A DNA stretch of 64,000 bases, from the NCBI GenBank assembly GCA_016458225.1, contig JAEMGR010000005.1, forward strand, positions 372,001 to 436,000. Reading direction: 5' to 3'. Below are positions 55,686-64,000 of this stretch, one piece after another (positions within the stretch are counted from its first letter, which is position 1; every line of letters begins with the position of its first letter). The notes under the pieces are model-generated. The model searched no databases. It was not told the DNA's origin and was given only the letters and a program-made list of their open reading frames with translations. Source of the stretch: Myxococcaceae bacterium JPH2. GTDB lineage: Bacteria > Myxococcota > Myxococcia > Myxococcales > Myxococcaceae. Position numbers and translations under genes: made by a program.

Positions 55686-58286
55686 ATGGCCATCCGCTAC
55701 GCCCTGCCCAACGGGCTCACCGTCGTCTTCGAAGAGCAGCACGCCGCCAAGGTCGCGGCCTTCCAGGTCTGGGTCAAGGCCGGCAGCGCGGATGAGCGAC
55801 CCGACCAGGCCGGACTCGCCCACCTCCATGAGCACATGCTCTTCAAGGGCACCGAGCGCCGGGGACCCGGTGAGATTGCCCGCGACGTGGAGGCCCATGG
55901 CGGGGAGATCAACGCCTGGACGTCCTTTGACCAGACGGTCTACCACATCGTCATCGCCAGCCAGTTCGCGCGCACGGGCCTGGACATCCTCGGGGACGCG
56001 GTGCGCCGCTCGTCGTTCGATGCCGAGGAGCTGTCGCGCGAAATCGAGGTGGTGTGCGAGGAGATCAAGCGCAGCCTCGACACGCCCACGCGGCGCGCCT
56101 CGCGCGACCTGTTCTCCACCGTCTTCCAGCAGCACCCGTACCGGCTGCCCGTCATCGGCACCGAGCAGAGCGTGCGCAGCTTCACGCGCGACAAGGTGCT
56201 GGAGTTCTACCGGCGCCACTACACGCCCAAGAACCTGGTGCTCTCGGTCTGCGGAGACCTGACCGAGGCCGAGCTGCGCGAGTGGGTCGACGACATCTTC
56301 GGCGGGGACTGGGGCCGTCCCTACGAGGGTCCCGTCGCGCGCGCGGAGGAGCCCGCCCAGACGGGCCGGCGCATCTCCCTGCGCGAGGATCCGGTGAAGG
56401 AAGCCCACCTGCACCTGGCCTTCCGCATCCCTCAGTCGGAGCACCCGGACGTGCCCGCGCTGGACGTGCTGGCGATGATCGCCGGCCAGGGCGACGCCTC
56501 GTGGCTGGTGCGCGAGGTGAAGCGCCGGCAGAACCTGGTGAACGACGTGCACGCGTACGCGTACACGCCCAAGAACCCCGGGTTCTTCGCCGCCTCGCTG
56601 CAGTTCCCCGCGCAGCATGCCGCGCGCGCCCTGGAGGAGACGGCGCGCGTGCTGTCCACGCTGCGCACCACGCGAGTTTCCGAGGAGGAGCTGGCCACCG
56701 CCAAGGCGCTGGTGGAGGCCGAGGCCGTCTACCAGCGGGAGACGGTGCAGGGCACGGCGCGCAAGATGGGCTCGTACCAGACGAGCCCCGGCGGGCTGGA
56801 GGCCGAGGCCCGCTATCACGAGGACATCCGCCGCCTCACGCCCGAGAACCTGCGCGACGTGGCCGAGCGCTACCTGCGCCTGGAGCATGCGATCGTCACC
56901 GGGCTGATGCCGCCGGACACGGGCTTCACCGAGGCCCACGTGAACGAAGCGCTGGACCGAGCCGCGAGCGGCGCTCCGCTCACGCCTCCCGCGCGGCGGT
57001 CTCGGCCTGCTGCCTCGGGGCCGTCATCCCTGCCCGGCGTGTCTCGGACGGGCAGCGCGTCCGCTGTGGTGGAGGAGCGCCTGCCCTCGGGCGCCCGCAT
57101 CGTCGTGCGCGTGGAGCCCGCGGTGCCGCTGTTCGCCCTTCGCGCGGCGCTGCCCGGTGGCCTGCGCTACGAGACCGCCACGGACAACGGCATCTCCGCA
57201 TTGCTCGCACGCAGCATCACGCGCGGAACACCCACGCACAGCGCCGAGGATATCGCGCAGCTTGTGGACGCCTACGCGGGCACGCTCAGCGGGCAGAGCG
57301 GCCGCAACTCCGTGGGCCTGCGCGGCGACTTCCTCTCGCGTCACTTCGAGGCGGGCTTCCGCCTGTTCGCGGACTGTCTGACGAATCCGTCGTTCTCCGA
57401 GGAGGAGGTCGCGCGAGAGCGCACCCTGCTCCTGCAGGACATCCTCACGCGCGAGGACAAGCCGTCCGGCGTGGCGCTCGACCTCTTCTCGCGGACGCTC
57501 TTCCACGCGCATCCGTATCGCTTGCCCACCACGGGTGAGCAGGCGGCGGTGGAGAAGCTCACGCCCGAGTCCCTCCGCGCGTGGCACGCGGCCCACCTGG
57601 ACCCTTCACAGCTCACGCTGAGCGTGGTGGGTGACGTGAAGGTGGACGCGGTGCTCGCCCTGGCCAATGAGTACTTCGGCAAGTCGCGAGGCCGCGCCGC
57701 GCCGCCGCCCGTGATTCCCCTGGAGGCCCCGCCGAGCGCGGCCCGTCAGGAGAAGAAGCTCCTGGCGCGCGCGCAGTCCCACCTGGTGCTCGGGTTCCAG
57801 GCGGCGCGCATGAACGACCCGTGGCGATTCCCCCTGGAGGTGCTCTCCACCGTGCTGTCCGGTCAGGGCGGGCGGCTCTTCGTCGAGCTGCGCGACAAGC
57901 GGTCCATGGCCTACAGCGTGAGCAGCTTCTCCGTCGAGGGCGTCGACCCTGGCTACTTCGCCGTCTACATGGGCACCAGCCCGGAGAAGGTGGACGCGGC
58001 GCTGGCTGGCATCCGCGCGGAGTTGGAGCGCGTGCGTGACGAGCCCATCCCCGACGCGGAGCTGCTGCGCGCCAAGCGCAACCTCATCGGCGCGCATGAG
58101 ATTGGGCTCCAGCGCAATGGCGCCCGCGCCGCGTTGCTCGCGCTCGATACCTGCTACGGCCTCAACCAGGAGAACTTCCTCCACTACGCCGAGCGCGTGG
58201 CGGCGGTGACTCCCGAAGAGGTGCGCGACGTGGCGCGGAAGGTCATCGACTTCGACCGGTCCGCGCTCGCCATCGTCGGGCCCTGA
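55686..58286 (+). CDS. Double-domain M16 zinc metallopeptidase
   Basis: 866 residues, two M16 halves joined by a Pro/Ala/Ser-rich linker near 430-460. The first half has the inverted zinc motif HLHEH (His46, Glu49, His50) and the third ligand region EVVCEEIKRSLD. The second half keeps the fold (LPGGLRYETATDNGISALLARSITRG) but lacks HxxEH, as usual for the non-catalytic partner half, and holds the substrate-binding R/Y segment late (YSVSSFSVEGVDPGYFAVYMGTSPEK). No signal peptide is evident. Degrades peptides or processes exported proteins. The ATG has no strong ribosome site. Confidence 0.93.
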   Translation: MAIRYALPNGLTVVFEEQHAAKVAAFQVWVKAGSADERPDQAGLAHLHEHMLFKGTERRGPGEIARDVEAHGGEINAWTSFDQTVYHIVIASQFARTGLDILGDAVRRSSFDAEELSREIEVVCEEIKRSLDTPTRRASRDLFSTVFQQHPYRLPVIGTEQSVRSFTRDKVLEFYRRHYTPKNLVLSVCGDLTEAELREWVDDIFGGDWGRPYEGPVARAEEPAQTGRRISLREDPVKEAHLHLAFRIPQSEHPDVPALDVLAMIAGQGDASWLVREVKRRQNLVNDVHAYAYTPKNPGFFAASLQFPAQHAARALEETARVLSTLRTTRVSEEELATAKALVEAEAVYQRETVQGTARKMGSYQTSPGGLEAEARYHEDIRRLTPENLRDVAERYLRLEHAIVTGLMPPDTGFTEAHVNEALDRAASGAPLTPPARRSRPAASGPSSLPGVSRTGSASAVVEERLPSGARIVVRVEPAVPLFALRAALPGGLRYETATDNGISALLARSITRGTPTHSAEDIAQLVDAYAGTLSGQSGRNSVGLRGDFLSRHFEAGFRLFADCLTNPSFSEEEVARERTLLLQDILTREDKPSGVALDLFSRTLFHAHPYRLPTTGEQAAVEKLTPESLRAWHAAHLDPSQLTLSVVGDVKVDAVLALANEYFGKSRGRAAPPPVIPLEAPPSAARQEKKLLARAQSHLVLGFQAARMNDPWRFPLEVLSTVLSGQGGRLFVELRDKRSMAYSVSSFSVEGVDPGYFAVYMGTSPEKVDAALAGIRAELERVRDEPIPDAELLRAKRNLIGAHEIGLQRNGARAALLALDTCYGLNQENFLHYAERVAAVTPEEVRDVARKVIDFDRSALAIVGP

Positions 58287-58302
58287 GCGCACCGCGCGCG
58301 GT

Positions 58303-58334
58303 CACTCCTCTCGCGGCATGGCGCGATGGGAGTG
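58303..58334 (+). terminator. Imperfect hairpin after the M16 gene
   Basis: Outer stem CACTCC/GGAGTG (58303-58308 and 58329-58334) and inner stem TCGCG/CGCGA (58311-58315 and 58322-58326), separated by a small internal loop. 17 bases past the stop. Confidence 0.5.
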
Positions 58335-58477
58335 AGTCAGACAGCACCCGAGCCCATCACGCCCCTGAACGCGAGTCTGTCCGGCCTCTGGGCAGACCGC
58401 GTGTGGGGCTCGTGATAGGGATTGTGTGCTCCCTGGCACATCCGTCCCACTTTCATTGAACTGAAGGCCCGGGCTCC

Positions 58478-59995
58478 ATGCGGAAGCAATTCAGAGGTCT
58501 CTTTCTGCAGGTCGAGAAAGACAAAGACGCCTTCAACCCAAGCCAGCACTAGGCCAGCTCACGGTTCGGTCGCGACTTCTCCTCGATGAAGTACCGCGCG
58601 TTGCTGGAGCACTATCAGGAAGCAGCCGAGGCGATTTCAAAACAGTTCGGCTGCGCCAACTGTCGGGGCACGGAATCGCTGCGCAGTTGCCTCGAGGCGT
58701 ATCGGGTGCTCAAGCAAGTGAACGTCCAGGACGTCCCGGGCTGGACCCTGTTTCAGCAGAACCATGGGGGAACGCTCGACGGACTCACCCCGCTGCTCCA
58801 GAACACGTACGGCGCGAAATTCAGCGATGAGTTTGGCAAGACGTTCAGCCAGAAGACGCTGAAGGAGGGGATCTTCCACAACAAGCAGCCCGTCAACGCG
58901 CTGGGCAGCAAGTGGTACGGCGACCTCAAGGTGCTGCTGGTCTCGAAGAGCGGACAGCCGCCGCTGCGCAAGCACCTGCCCAAGGGCGTGGGTGTCGCCA
59001 TCACCCAGGCGTCCGCCAAGGCGCACGCGGTCGTGGCTCGGTGTATCGCGCCGTCATCCTGGCGTTCGCGAAGAAGCAGGCCCGCGCGGGCGGATGGTCG
59101 GGCGGCGAGCCGCGCAAGGTGCTGGACCGCGCTCGCGCGCTCATCAGCTACTACCCGAAGACGCAGCCCACGGGCTCCAATCCCTTCATCCACTTGAAGG
59201 AGTTCGAGACCGAGTGCAGCAAGTCCGGAACCGGCGACGTGCTCGACGTGGTGGAGAAGCACTGCACCTCGGCGAACAACTGGTTGTCCGCGGGCGAGGT
59301 CGAGTTCGCCAAGCAGTGCGGCGAATGTGAGAACAGCCAGGGCGCGCTCGACCTCGTCGGCCGCTTCGTGGACAGCCGCGTGTCCCAGGGCGCCACACTC
59401 GACCTCATGGTGGGGGTGCTCTACTCGACCATGACGGAGACGGCGTCAACGGGGGACACCCCGTTCGACCTCGCGTGCGCCATCGCCTGTTTCACGACGA
59501 CGACCATCTGCGAGAAGCTCCAGGGACTCGCGAAGAACTCGGACGTGGCGAAGCGGATGATGGAGACGTACCACGCCGAGGCGCCCCTCTTCGTCGCGTA
59601 CATGGAGACGCTCTTGCTGGGCATGGGCCTGCAAGGCACCACACACCTGCCCAAGGTGATGGAGGAGGTCCACGAGCGCGACAAGGCGGGCGCGACCTTC
59701 CTCGGCGTGCAGACCCGGCCGCTCTCTTCGCTCGAGCAGTACCGCGGGCCGACGGCCAAGGCCATGGAGCTGGCGGCGACCACGCTGGGCCTGTCGTGGA
59801 AGGACCTGCGCATCGACGAGGACGCCCTCAAGACCCTCACGCGCGTATCGCCGAGAGGGGTTGATTGCCCATCCGGACAGGCCGCTGGGCAGCACCATCA
59901 AGTTCCAGAACGTCCAGGGCGCGCTGGACATCCTCAAGGAGTACTTCGGCGACGAGAAGCGCGCCAAAGAGGTCCTCGCCATCACCTGCGAGTGA
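58478..59995 (+). pseudogene. Decayed gene: one nonsense codon, two or more frameshifts
   Basis: The gene seems to start at 58478 (MRKQFRGLFLQVEKDKDAF), with GAAGG about 10 bases upstream. An in-frame TAG at 58550-58552 stops it after 24 codons. The same frame continues at once as ASSRFGRDFSSMKYRALLEHYQEA. It runs to about 59037, where coding sense moves to another frame (VYRAVILAFAKKQARAGG). Near the GGGG at 59857-59860 it returns to the first frame (LIAHPDRPLGSTIKFQNVQG) and ends at 59995 (VLAITCE). About 500 codons in all. Two Cys pairs (CANCRG, CGECE) hint at metal binding. Family not recognised. Sequencing errors or programmed frameshifting are alternatives. Confidence 0.72.
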
Positions 59996-60004
59996 GCGCG
60001 CGGC

Positions 60005-61045
60005 TCACGGGTGAGGGGGACTCGGCGCTCCGGGAGCGGGCGGTGCCTCGGACGGAGGCACCGCGCCTGACGCGGGCGGTGAGCCTTGCGGCGTTGGCCC
60101 TGCTCCTGGCGGGGGCGCGGGCTGCTCCAGTCGCGAGGGCACCTCTCCCGCGAGCGCCGCATCCAGTGCTTGCAACCAAGGCCCCGTGGGCGCGCCTGGA
60201 ATCGCGGAGCAGCCGCGGATGAGCTGGCGCAGGCTTCGCAGTCGCTCGGGCGCGAGATGGGCCTCCTCCGCGAACTTCCGTGCGTCGGGCGATGACGTCA
60301 GCCAGGGCAGGCACGCGCGAAACAGCTCCAGCCGCGTCTGTCCATCGCCCATGAACAACACCGGGGCGGCATCCAGTTGCACCGCGGTCCACTCGCGGCG
60401 TCGCAGCTCGTCGGCCGTGAAGGTCACCTGTCCCTGCTGAGTCGCGCGGGGCTCGACCACGGGCCCCAGCGGGCCCGACAGTGTCACCGCACCTTCCGCG
60501 GGCGCGGGCTGACATGGCACTTCGCGCAGCGCGGTGAGTTCGTCCGCCGGACGGGTCTCGCGCTCCTCCTTCGCGGTGGCGAGCTGGATGATTCCGGTGA
60601 CGAGCGCGGGCACGCCGACAATCAGCACGCCCACGCCCCACCCTGTCGCCACCTTGCGGCTGGAGGCACCGTAGTGCCCGTCTTCGTCGAGGGTGTCTCG
60701 ATTGGGCTGATCCGAGAACAGCGTCCGGCCGATGACGAGGAAGCCACCCACCGCCGTGAGGATGCCTCCGGTGCTCACCGCCGCCGCCGCAGGCGTGGTG
60801 CGCCGCTGCGTGATGACGGTCTCCGTGTATTGCGTGTGCTGCTCGGTGCGGCAGATGTCCGCCGTGGAGAAGCGCAGCGTGAGCTGAGGCCAGGACGTCT
60901 CGACCGACGCGAACGTCACGCGCTCCCCCAGCGTGTGCTCGCGCGTCTCGGTGCGCAGCGCGGGGCCTCGTTCCACCCGGCGATCCGCGTCCAGCGAGGC
61001 ACAGCCCACGGACAGCCCCAGCAGCACCACGCCCAGCCGCTTCAT
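60005..61045 (-). CDS. Lipoprotein with two membrane-like helices
   Basis: 346 residues. Lipobox SVGC (Cys15). An N-terminal exported segment contains ICRTEQHTQYTETVITQRRTTP. Two hydrophobic stretches follow (AVSTGGILTAVGGFLVIGRTLF and WGVGVLIVGVPALVTGIIQLA). A beta-rich part (QVTFTADELRRREWTAVQLDAAPVLFMG) and a Pro/Ala-rich tail of about 45 residues end the protein. Family not recognised. It overlaps the Cys-rich lipoprotein gene by 4 bases (ATGA), so the two probably function together. Converges on the decayed gene. Confidence 0.75.
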   Translation of the reverse strand: MKRLGVVLLGLSVGCASLDADRRVERGPALRTETREHTLGERVTFASVETSWPQLTLRFSTADICRTEQHTQYTETVITQRRTTPAAAAVSTGGILTAVGGFLVIGRTLFSDQPNRDTLDEDGHYGASSRKVATGWGVGVLIVGVPALVTGIIQLATAKEERETRPADELTALREVPCQPAPAEGAVTLSGPLGPVVEPRATQQGQVTFTADELRRREWTAVQLDAAPVLFMGDGQTRLELFRACLPWLTSSPDARKFAEEAHLAPERLRSLRQLIRGCSAIPGAPTGPWLQALDAALAGEVPSRLEQPAPPPGAGPTPQGSPPASGAVPPSEAPPAPGAPSPPHP

Positions 61046-61407
61046 GGCGTCGCCCCCTGGAAGAAGGCCGCTATGTCCGGGCAGTCCGACAGCGCGCGCC
61101 GCACGTCCGAGCACGCGGGGAGCTGGTTCAGCTCCGTGCCCTGCCGGAGCAGCGGCTCGCGACACTCCAGGAAGCGCTCGCGCGAGGGGTCCACGAAGGT
61201 GAAGTCCTCCGCGCCGCAGCCCGTGCGCTCGCGCAGGGTGCCCGCGCAGTCCGCCGGGCCCACCGACAGCGTCCCCGCCACGCCCGGGCAGCTCAGCGAG
61301 GCGCACAGCCGGGTGATGACGTCCTGACAGACCGCGACGTCGGGGGCGGGGGGACCGGAGCAGGCGGTCAGGCACAGAAGGGGCCAGAAGACTTGAGCGA
61401 GTCTCAC
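61042..61407 (-). CDS. Small Cys-rich lipoprotein
   Basis: 121 residues. Lipobox LTAC (Cys16). The mature part has eight further Cys (in VAVCQD, RLCASLSCPG, ADCAGT, GCGAED, LECREP, PACSD, SDCPD), enough for about four disulfides. Many myxobacterial lipoproteins share this CQ-xx-xx-CxxxxC style, but no named family is claimed. First gene of a two-gene operon. Divergent from prmA with 40 bases between, so the promoters must overlap. Confidence 0.72.
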   Translation of the reverse strand: MRLAQVFWPLLCLTACSGPPAPDVAVCQDVITRLCASLSCPGVAGTLSVGPADCAGTLRERTGCGAEDFTFVDPSRERFLECREPLLRQGTELNQLPACSDVRRALSDCPDIAAFFQGATP

Positions 61408-61447
61408 GGCGCTCCCACGCTACGCACGGTGCGGTAGAAGGGCCCGC

Positions 61448-62317
61448 ATGTCCCAGACCTATCTGTCACTCACCGTGGAGTTGCCCGAGGAAGAGTCCGA
61501 GGCCGCACAGGACCTCCTCCACGAGGGCAACGCCCTGGGCCTGGAAGTCCGCGACCGCGAGCAGCCGACCATGCCGGGCGTGCGCGCCCCCGCCCCGGGC
61601 GAGGCCCTCATCGTCGCCTACTTCGAGGATCGCGAGACCGCCGAGGACGCCCAGGCCAGCATCGCCGAGTCCTTCCCCCACGCCCGCCACAGCCTGGAGG
61701 AGCAGCCCCAGCAGGACTGGAGCGAGCAGTGGAAGTCGCTCATCAAGTCCGTGCAGGTGGGCCGCCTCTGGGTGGGCCCGCCCTGGGAGGCGGACAAGGC
61801 GCCCCAGGACAAGGTGCGCATCGTCATCGAGCCGAAGATGGCCTTCGGCACCGGCGACCACCCCACCACCTCGCTGTGCCTCGCGGCCGTGGACACGTTC
61901 ATGGCCACCCACCCGGGCGCCACGGTGCTCGACGTGGGCACCGGCACGGGCGTGCTCGCCATCGCCGCCAAGAAGCTGGGCGCGAGCACCACGGTGGGCA
62001 CCGACAACGACCCCACCTCCGTGGAGCTGGCCCAGGAGAACTGCGTCGACAACGGCACCCCGGACATCGACGTGTCCGGCCGCGAGCTGACCCAGGTCTC
62101 CGGCACCTTCGACCTGGTGCTCGCCAACATCCTGGCCAACACGCTCATCGAGCTGGCGCCCCTCATCGTCGCCAAGGCCCACGGGCGGCTCATCCTGGCC
62201 GGAGTGCTGGCCCACCAGCGCCAGGACGTGGAGGACGCCTACCGCAAGCTGGGCTGCACCGTGCTCGAGGGCGCGCAGCAGGGCGAGTGGGTGCGCATCG
62301 ACTTGGACAAGCGCTGA
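61448..62317 (+). CDS. prmA: Ribosomal protein L11 methyltransferase
   Basis: 289 residues, full length. The N-terminal recognition domain (TVELPEEESEAAQDLLHEGNALGLEV) is joined to a Rossmann methyltransferase. The SAM site is VLDVGTGTGVLAIAAKKLG; FGTGDHPTTSLCL and LANILANTLIELAP are PrmA-specific blocks. Trimethylates several positions on L11. Housekeeping gene, apparently monocistronic. Confidence 0.94.
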   Translation: MSQTYLSLTVELPEEESEAAQDLLHEGNALGLEVRDREQPTMPGVRAPAPGEALIVAYFEDRETAEDAQASIAESFPHARHSLEEQPQQDWSEQWKSLIKSVQVGRLWVGPPWEADKAPQDKVRIVIEPKMAFGTGDHPTTSLCLAAVDTFMATHPGATVLDVGTGTGVLAIAAKKLGASTTVGTDNDPTSVELAQENCVDNGTPDIDVSGRELTQVSGTFDLVLANILANTLIELAPLIVAKAHGRLILAGVLAHQRQDVEDAYRKLGCTVLEGAQQGEWVRIDLDKR

Positions 62318-62371
62318 GCGCCATCCGCCCTTGGAACCTGGGGGGCGGGGCGCGCTAGCCTCCGCTCCCGC

Positions 62372-63436
62372 GTGGCGACGCCCCCCTCCTCCCAGCCTCC
62401 GCAGCCCTCGACCGAGGTGCGCTCCCAGCTCGTGGGACCGCTGCTCGCGCACCTGCGCGCGGCCGGACATGAGCCGGGAGCGCTGGTGCGTGAGTTCGGC
62501 CTGCCGCTCGACGCCCAGGCCCTGCCCGAAGTCCGCCTGCCCCTGCCCACCCTGCGCGCCCTGCTGGAGGCCGCCGAGCGCCTCAGCGGTGATGCCTTCC
62601 TCGGGCTGCACGTGGCGCAGGGGCTACCCCGAGGCACCTACGGCCTCGTCGAGTACATCGCCCGGGCCTGCTCCACGCTGCGCGACACGTTCCGCGCGCT
62701 GGCTCGCTACATGGCGCTGCTCGACCCGGCGTGGGCCTCGGCCTTCCGCGACCTGGGGCCCGAGGGCGGCACGTTCACCTATGGCATCCCCGGCGAGCCG
62801 CTCGCCTACGGGCGCCACGCCAGCGAGTTCGGGCTCGCGCTCTTCGTGCACACCGGACGTCAGCTCACCGAGCAGCCCTGGCGGCCCCGCGCTGTCGCCT
62901 TCGCGCATCCCGCGCCGGTGGACCTCACGCCGCTCGTGGAGCACTTCGGCGTGACGCCGACCTTCGGCGCCGGCCACAACGCGCTCACCCTGGACGCCGC
63001 CACGCTGGACCTGCGCGTGACCGGAGGAGATCCAGCCCTGCTCTCGGTCCTGGAGCGCGCGGCCACCGTCCCCCCGCCACCGCCCGCCCCCGAGCCCTCG
63101 CGCGGCGACTTCGCGGTCCGCGTGCGCGAGGCCATCCGGGCCACCCTCCAGGACGGCGCGCCCCAGATGGCCGAGGTGGCGCGGGGCCTCCACGTGAGCG
63201 CGCGCACGCTGCAGCGACGGCTGGCGGAGCAGGACACCACGTTCCAGGACGAGGTCGACGCGGTGCGCAACACGCTCGCGCGCCAGTACCTGGCGGATCC
63301 GCACCTGGGGGTGAGCGAGGTGGCGTTCCTCTTGGGGTTCGCGGAGCTGAGCACGTTCGACCGCGCGTTCAAGCGGTGGACGGGCAAGACGCCGAGGGCG
63401 TGGCGGGACGGGGCGGGCTCGGACGTGGCCCCCTGA
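62372..63436 (+). CDS. AraC-family regulator, OruR/ArgR-like subgroup
   Basis: 354 residues, GTG start. The N-terminal half (Arabinose_bd-type, about 25-210) has PLPTLRALLEAAERLSGDAFLGLHVAQGLPRGTYGLVEYIARACSTLRDTFRALARYMALL, typical of the 340-residue AraC regulators of the OruR/VirS type. The C-terminal double HTH includes MAEVARGLHVSARTLQRRLAEQDTTFQDEVDAVR and GVSEVAFLLGFAELSTFDRAFKRWTGKTPRAWR. Its ligand and targets are unknown. The next gene on the same strand is 101 bases away. Confidence 0.9.
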   Translation: MATPPSSQPPQPSTEVRSQLVGPLLAHLRAAGHEPGALVREFGLPLDAQALPEVRLPLPTLRALLEAAERLSGDAFLGLHVAQGLPRGTYGLVEYIARACSTLRDTFRALARYMALLDPAWASAFRDLGPEGGTFTYGIPGEPLAYGRHASEFGLALFVHTGRQLTEQPWRPRAVAFAHPAPVDLTPLVEHFGVTPTFGAGHNALTLDAATLDLRVTGGDPALLSVLERAATVPPPPPAPEPSRGDFAVRVREAIRATLQDGAPQMAEVARGLHVSARTLQRRLAEQDTTFQDEVDAVRNTLARQYLADPHLGVSEVAFLLGFAELSTFDRAFKRWTGKTPRAWRDGAGSDVAP

Positions 63437-63437
63437 A

Positions 63438-63479
63438 GTTGGCGTCCGGGGCCAGGAGTTTGGCGCGCCGGGCCAGGAA
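63438..63479 (+). repeat. Imperfect 21-bp tandem repeat
   Basis: GTTGGCGTCCGGGGCCAGGA (from 63438) and TTTGGCGCGCCGGGCCAGGA (from 63459) are adjacent near-copies. They lie between the AraC-type gene and the Mpo1-like gene, upstream of a small hairpin. A pair of regulator sites is possible. Confidence 0.45.
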
Positions 63480-63505
63480 ACCCGCGCGGACATCTCCTAG
63501 CTTAG

Positions 63506-63522
63506 AGAGTCGAAACGACTCT
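63506..63522 (+). terminator. Hairpin before the Mpo1-like gene
   Basis: AGAGTCG-AAA-CGACTCT (perfect 7-bp stem, 3-base loop) followed by TTCCTT. It is 7 bases from the GGAG ribosome site of the next gene, so it may end the regulator transcript or shape the leader. Confidence 0.45.
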
Positions 63523-63537
63523 TTCCTTGGAGACCCC

Positions 63538-64000
63538 ATGCTCAAGCCCCAGGTGGTCGCGCTCTTCGACGAGTACGCGTCCGCGCACCAGCACCCGACG
63601 AACCGGCTGACGCACAAGATTGCCATCCCCGTCATCGTGCTGCACATCGTGGCGATGCTCGACTGGGTGAAGCTTTTGGCCGTGCCAGTGCTGCCCGGCG
63701 GAATGCTGACGCTGGGGATGGTGGCGTGGGCGCTCGTGACGCTGTGGTACCTGCGCGCGGACGTGAAGCTGGGGCTGGCGGTGTCGCTCTACTTGGCGCT
63801 GTGCATTCCGCTGGGCCGCATGATGCCGATGTGGTCCGTGGTGGCCATCGCGGTGGGCGGCTGGGCCATCCAGTTCGCGGGCCACGCGGTGTGGGAGAAG
63901 AAGTCCCCGTCGTTCTTCACCAACCTGGTGCACGCGCTGGTGGGCCCGCTGTTCTTCGTGGCCCTGCTCACCGGGGACTACGCCCTGAAGTCGGAGACCA
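63538..64000 (+). CDS. Mpo1-like / DUF962 membrane protein, 3' end outside window
   Basis: 154 codons visible, open at the window edge. The DUF962 signature is clear: LFDEYASAHQHPTNRLTHKIAIP near the N-terminus, and GWAIQFAGHAVWEKKSPSFF later. The conserved His residues in these two blocks bind iron in yeast Mpo1, a 2-hydroxy fatty acid dioxygenase. Four hydrophobic helices (for example IAIPVIVLHIVAML and LAVSLYLALCIPLG) fit the family. Likely a role in alpha-oxidation of hydroxylated fatty acids. GGAG lies 5 bases before the ATG. Confidence 0.88.
   Translation, partial: MLKPQVVALFDEYASAHQHPTNRLTHKIAIPVIVLHIVAMLDWVKLLAVPVLPGGMLTLGMVAWALVTLWYLRADVKLGLAVSLYLALCIPLGRMMPMWSVVAIAVGGWAIQFAGHAVWEKKSPSFFTNLVHALVGPLFFVALLTGDYALKSET

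Noticed and set aside
58434-58448. TGGCAC resembling a sigma-54 -24 element before the decayed gene
   Set aside because: The -12 position reads TCCC instead of TTGC, so the pair is incomplete.

Overview
The window is about 70% GC, with dense genes, strong GC3 bias and long shadow ORFs opposite the real genes. Its contents (NtrC-type two-component pairs, a eukaryote-like Ser/Thr kinase, a TPR-CHAT protein behind an ECF sigma factor, DUF3857 and coiled-coil proteins, many lipoproteins, a SUF operon with its own Rrf2 regulator) point to a myxobacterium of the Myxococcus/Corallococcus group. The taxon is inferred from gene content only. I saw no rRNA, tRNA, CRISPR array, prophage or insertion sequence.

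Layout. 1-8.1 kb: a partial trehalose-6-phosphate synthase, divergent from a histidine kinase/NtrC-type regulator pair, then an Omp85-type outer-membrane protein and two small exported or anchored proteins. 8.1-15.8 kb: metabolic and regulatory genes (MDR oxidoreductase, acyl-CoA-dehydrogenase-like flavoprotein, MocR/PdxR regulator, rhodanese, cupin, lipoprotein cyclophilin, esterase, YjbQ protein, LysE exporter). 15.9-23.6 kb: a large L,D-transpeptidase lipoprotein, a two-gene ABC exporter, a second kinase/NtrC pair, a coiled-coil lipoprotein and a small Ala/Lys-rich secreted protein. 23.8-30.6 kb: GAF protein, transmembrane Ser/Thr kinase, a 1255-residue TPR/DUF3857 lipoprotein and a DUF2277 protein.

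30.6-35.4 kb (minus strand) is a tightly packed operon: ECF sigma factor, membrane anti-sigma-like protein, secreted protein, and an exported TPR-CHAT putative protease with an intact His/Cys pair. After an exported isoaspartyl peptidase and a DJ-1/PfpI protein, 37.5-43.8 kb holds a complete SUF Fe-S assembly operon (rrf2-sufB-sufC-sufD-sufS-sufU-sufT). Most of its genes are linked by 4-base stop/start overlaps, and a perfect 25-bp palindrome precedes it. A branched-chain amino-acid-type binding lipoprotein follows.

45.3-50.0 kb (minus strand) is a six-gene operon of Tad/Flp-pilus-type proteins (two TadE-like, one TadG-like, one Flp-type mini-pilin), an anchored protein and a small secreted protein with four CX3C motifs; no Tad ATPase or platform gene is present. 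50.2-64 kb holds a lipoprotein, a TPR membrane protein, HemW, a long coiled-coil protein with three identical 87-bp repeats, a double-domain M16 peptidase, a decayed gene (one nonsense codon plus at least two frameshifts), two lipoproteins, PrmA, an AraC-type regulator and the start of an Mpo1-like (DUF962) membrane protein.

The best candidates for under-described systems are the ECF-sigma/anti-sigma/secreted protein/TPR-CHAT operon and the orphan Tad-type pilin operon with its twin-CX3C protein.
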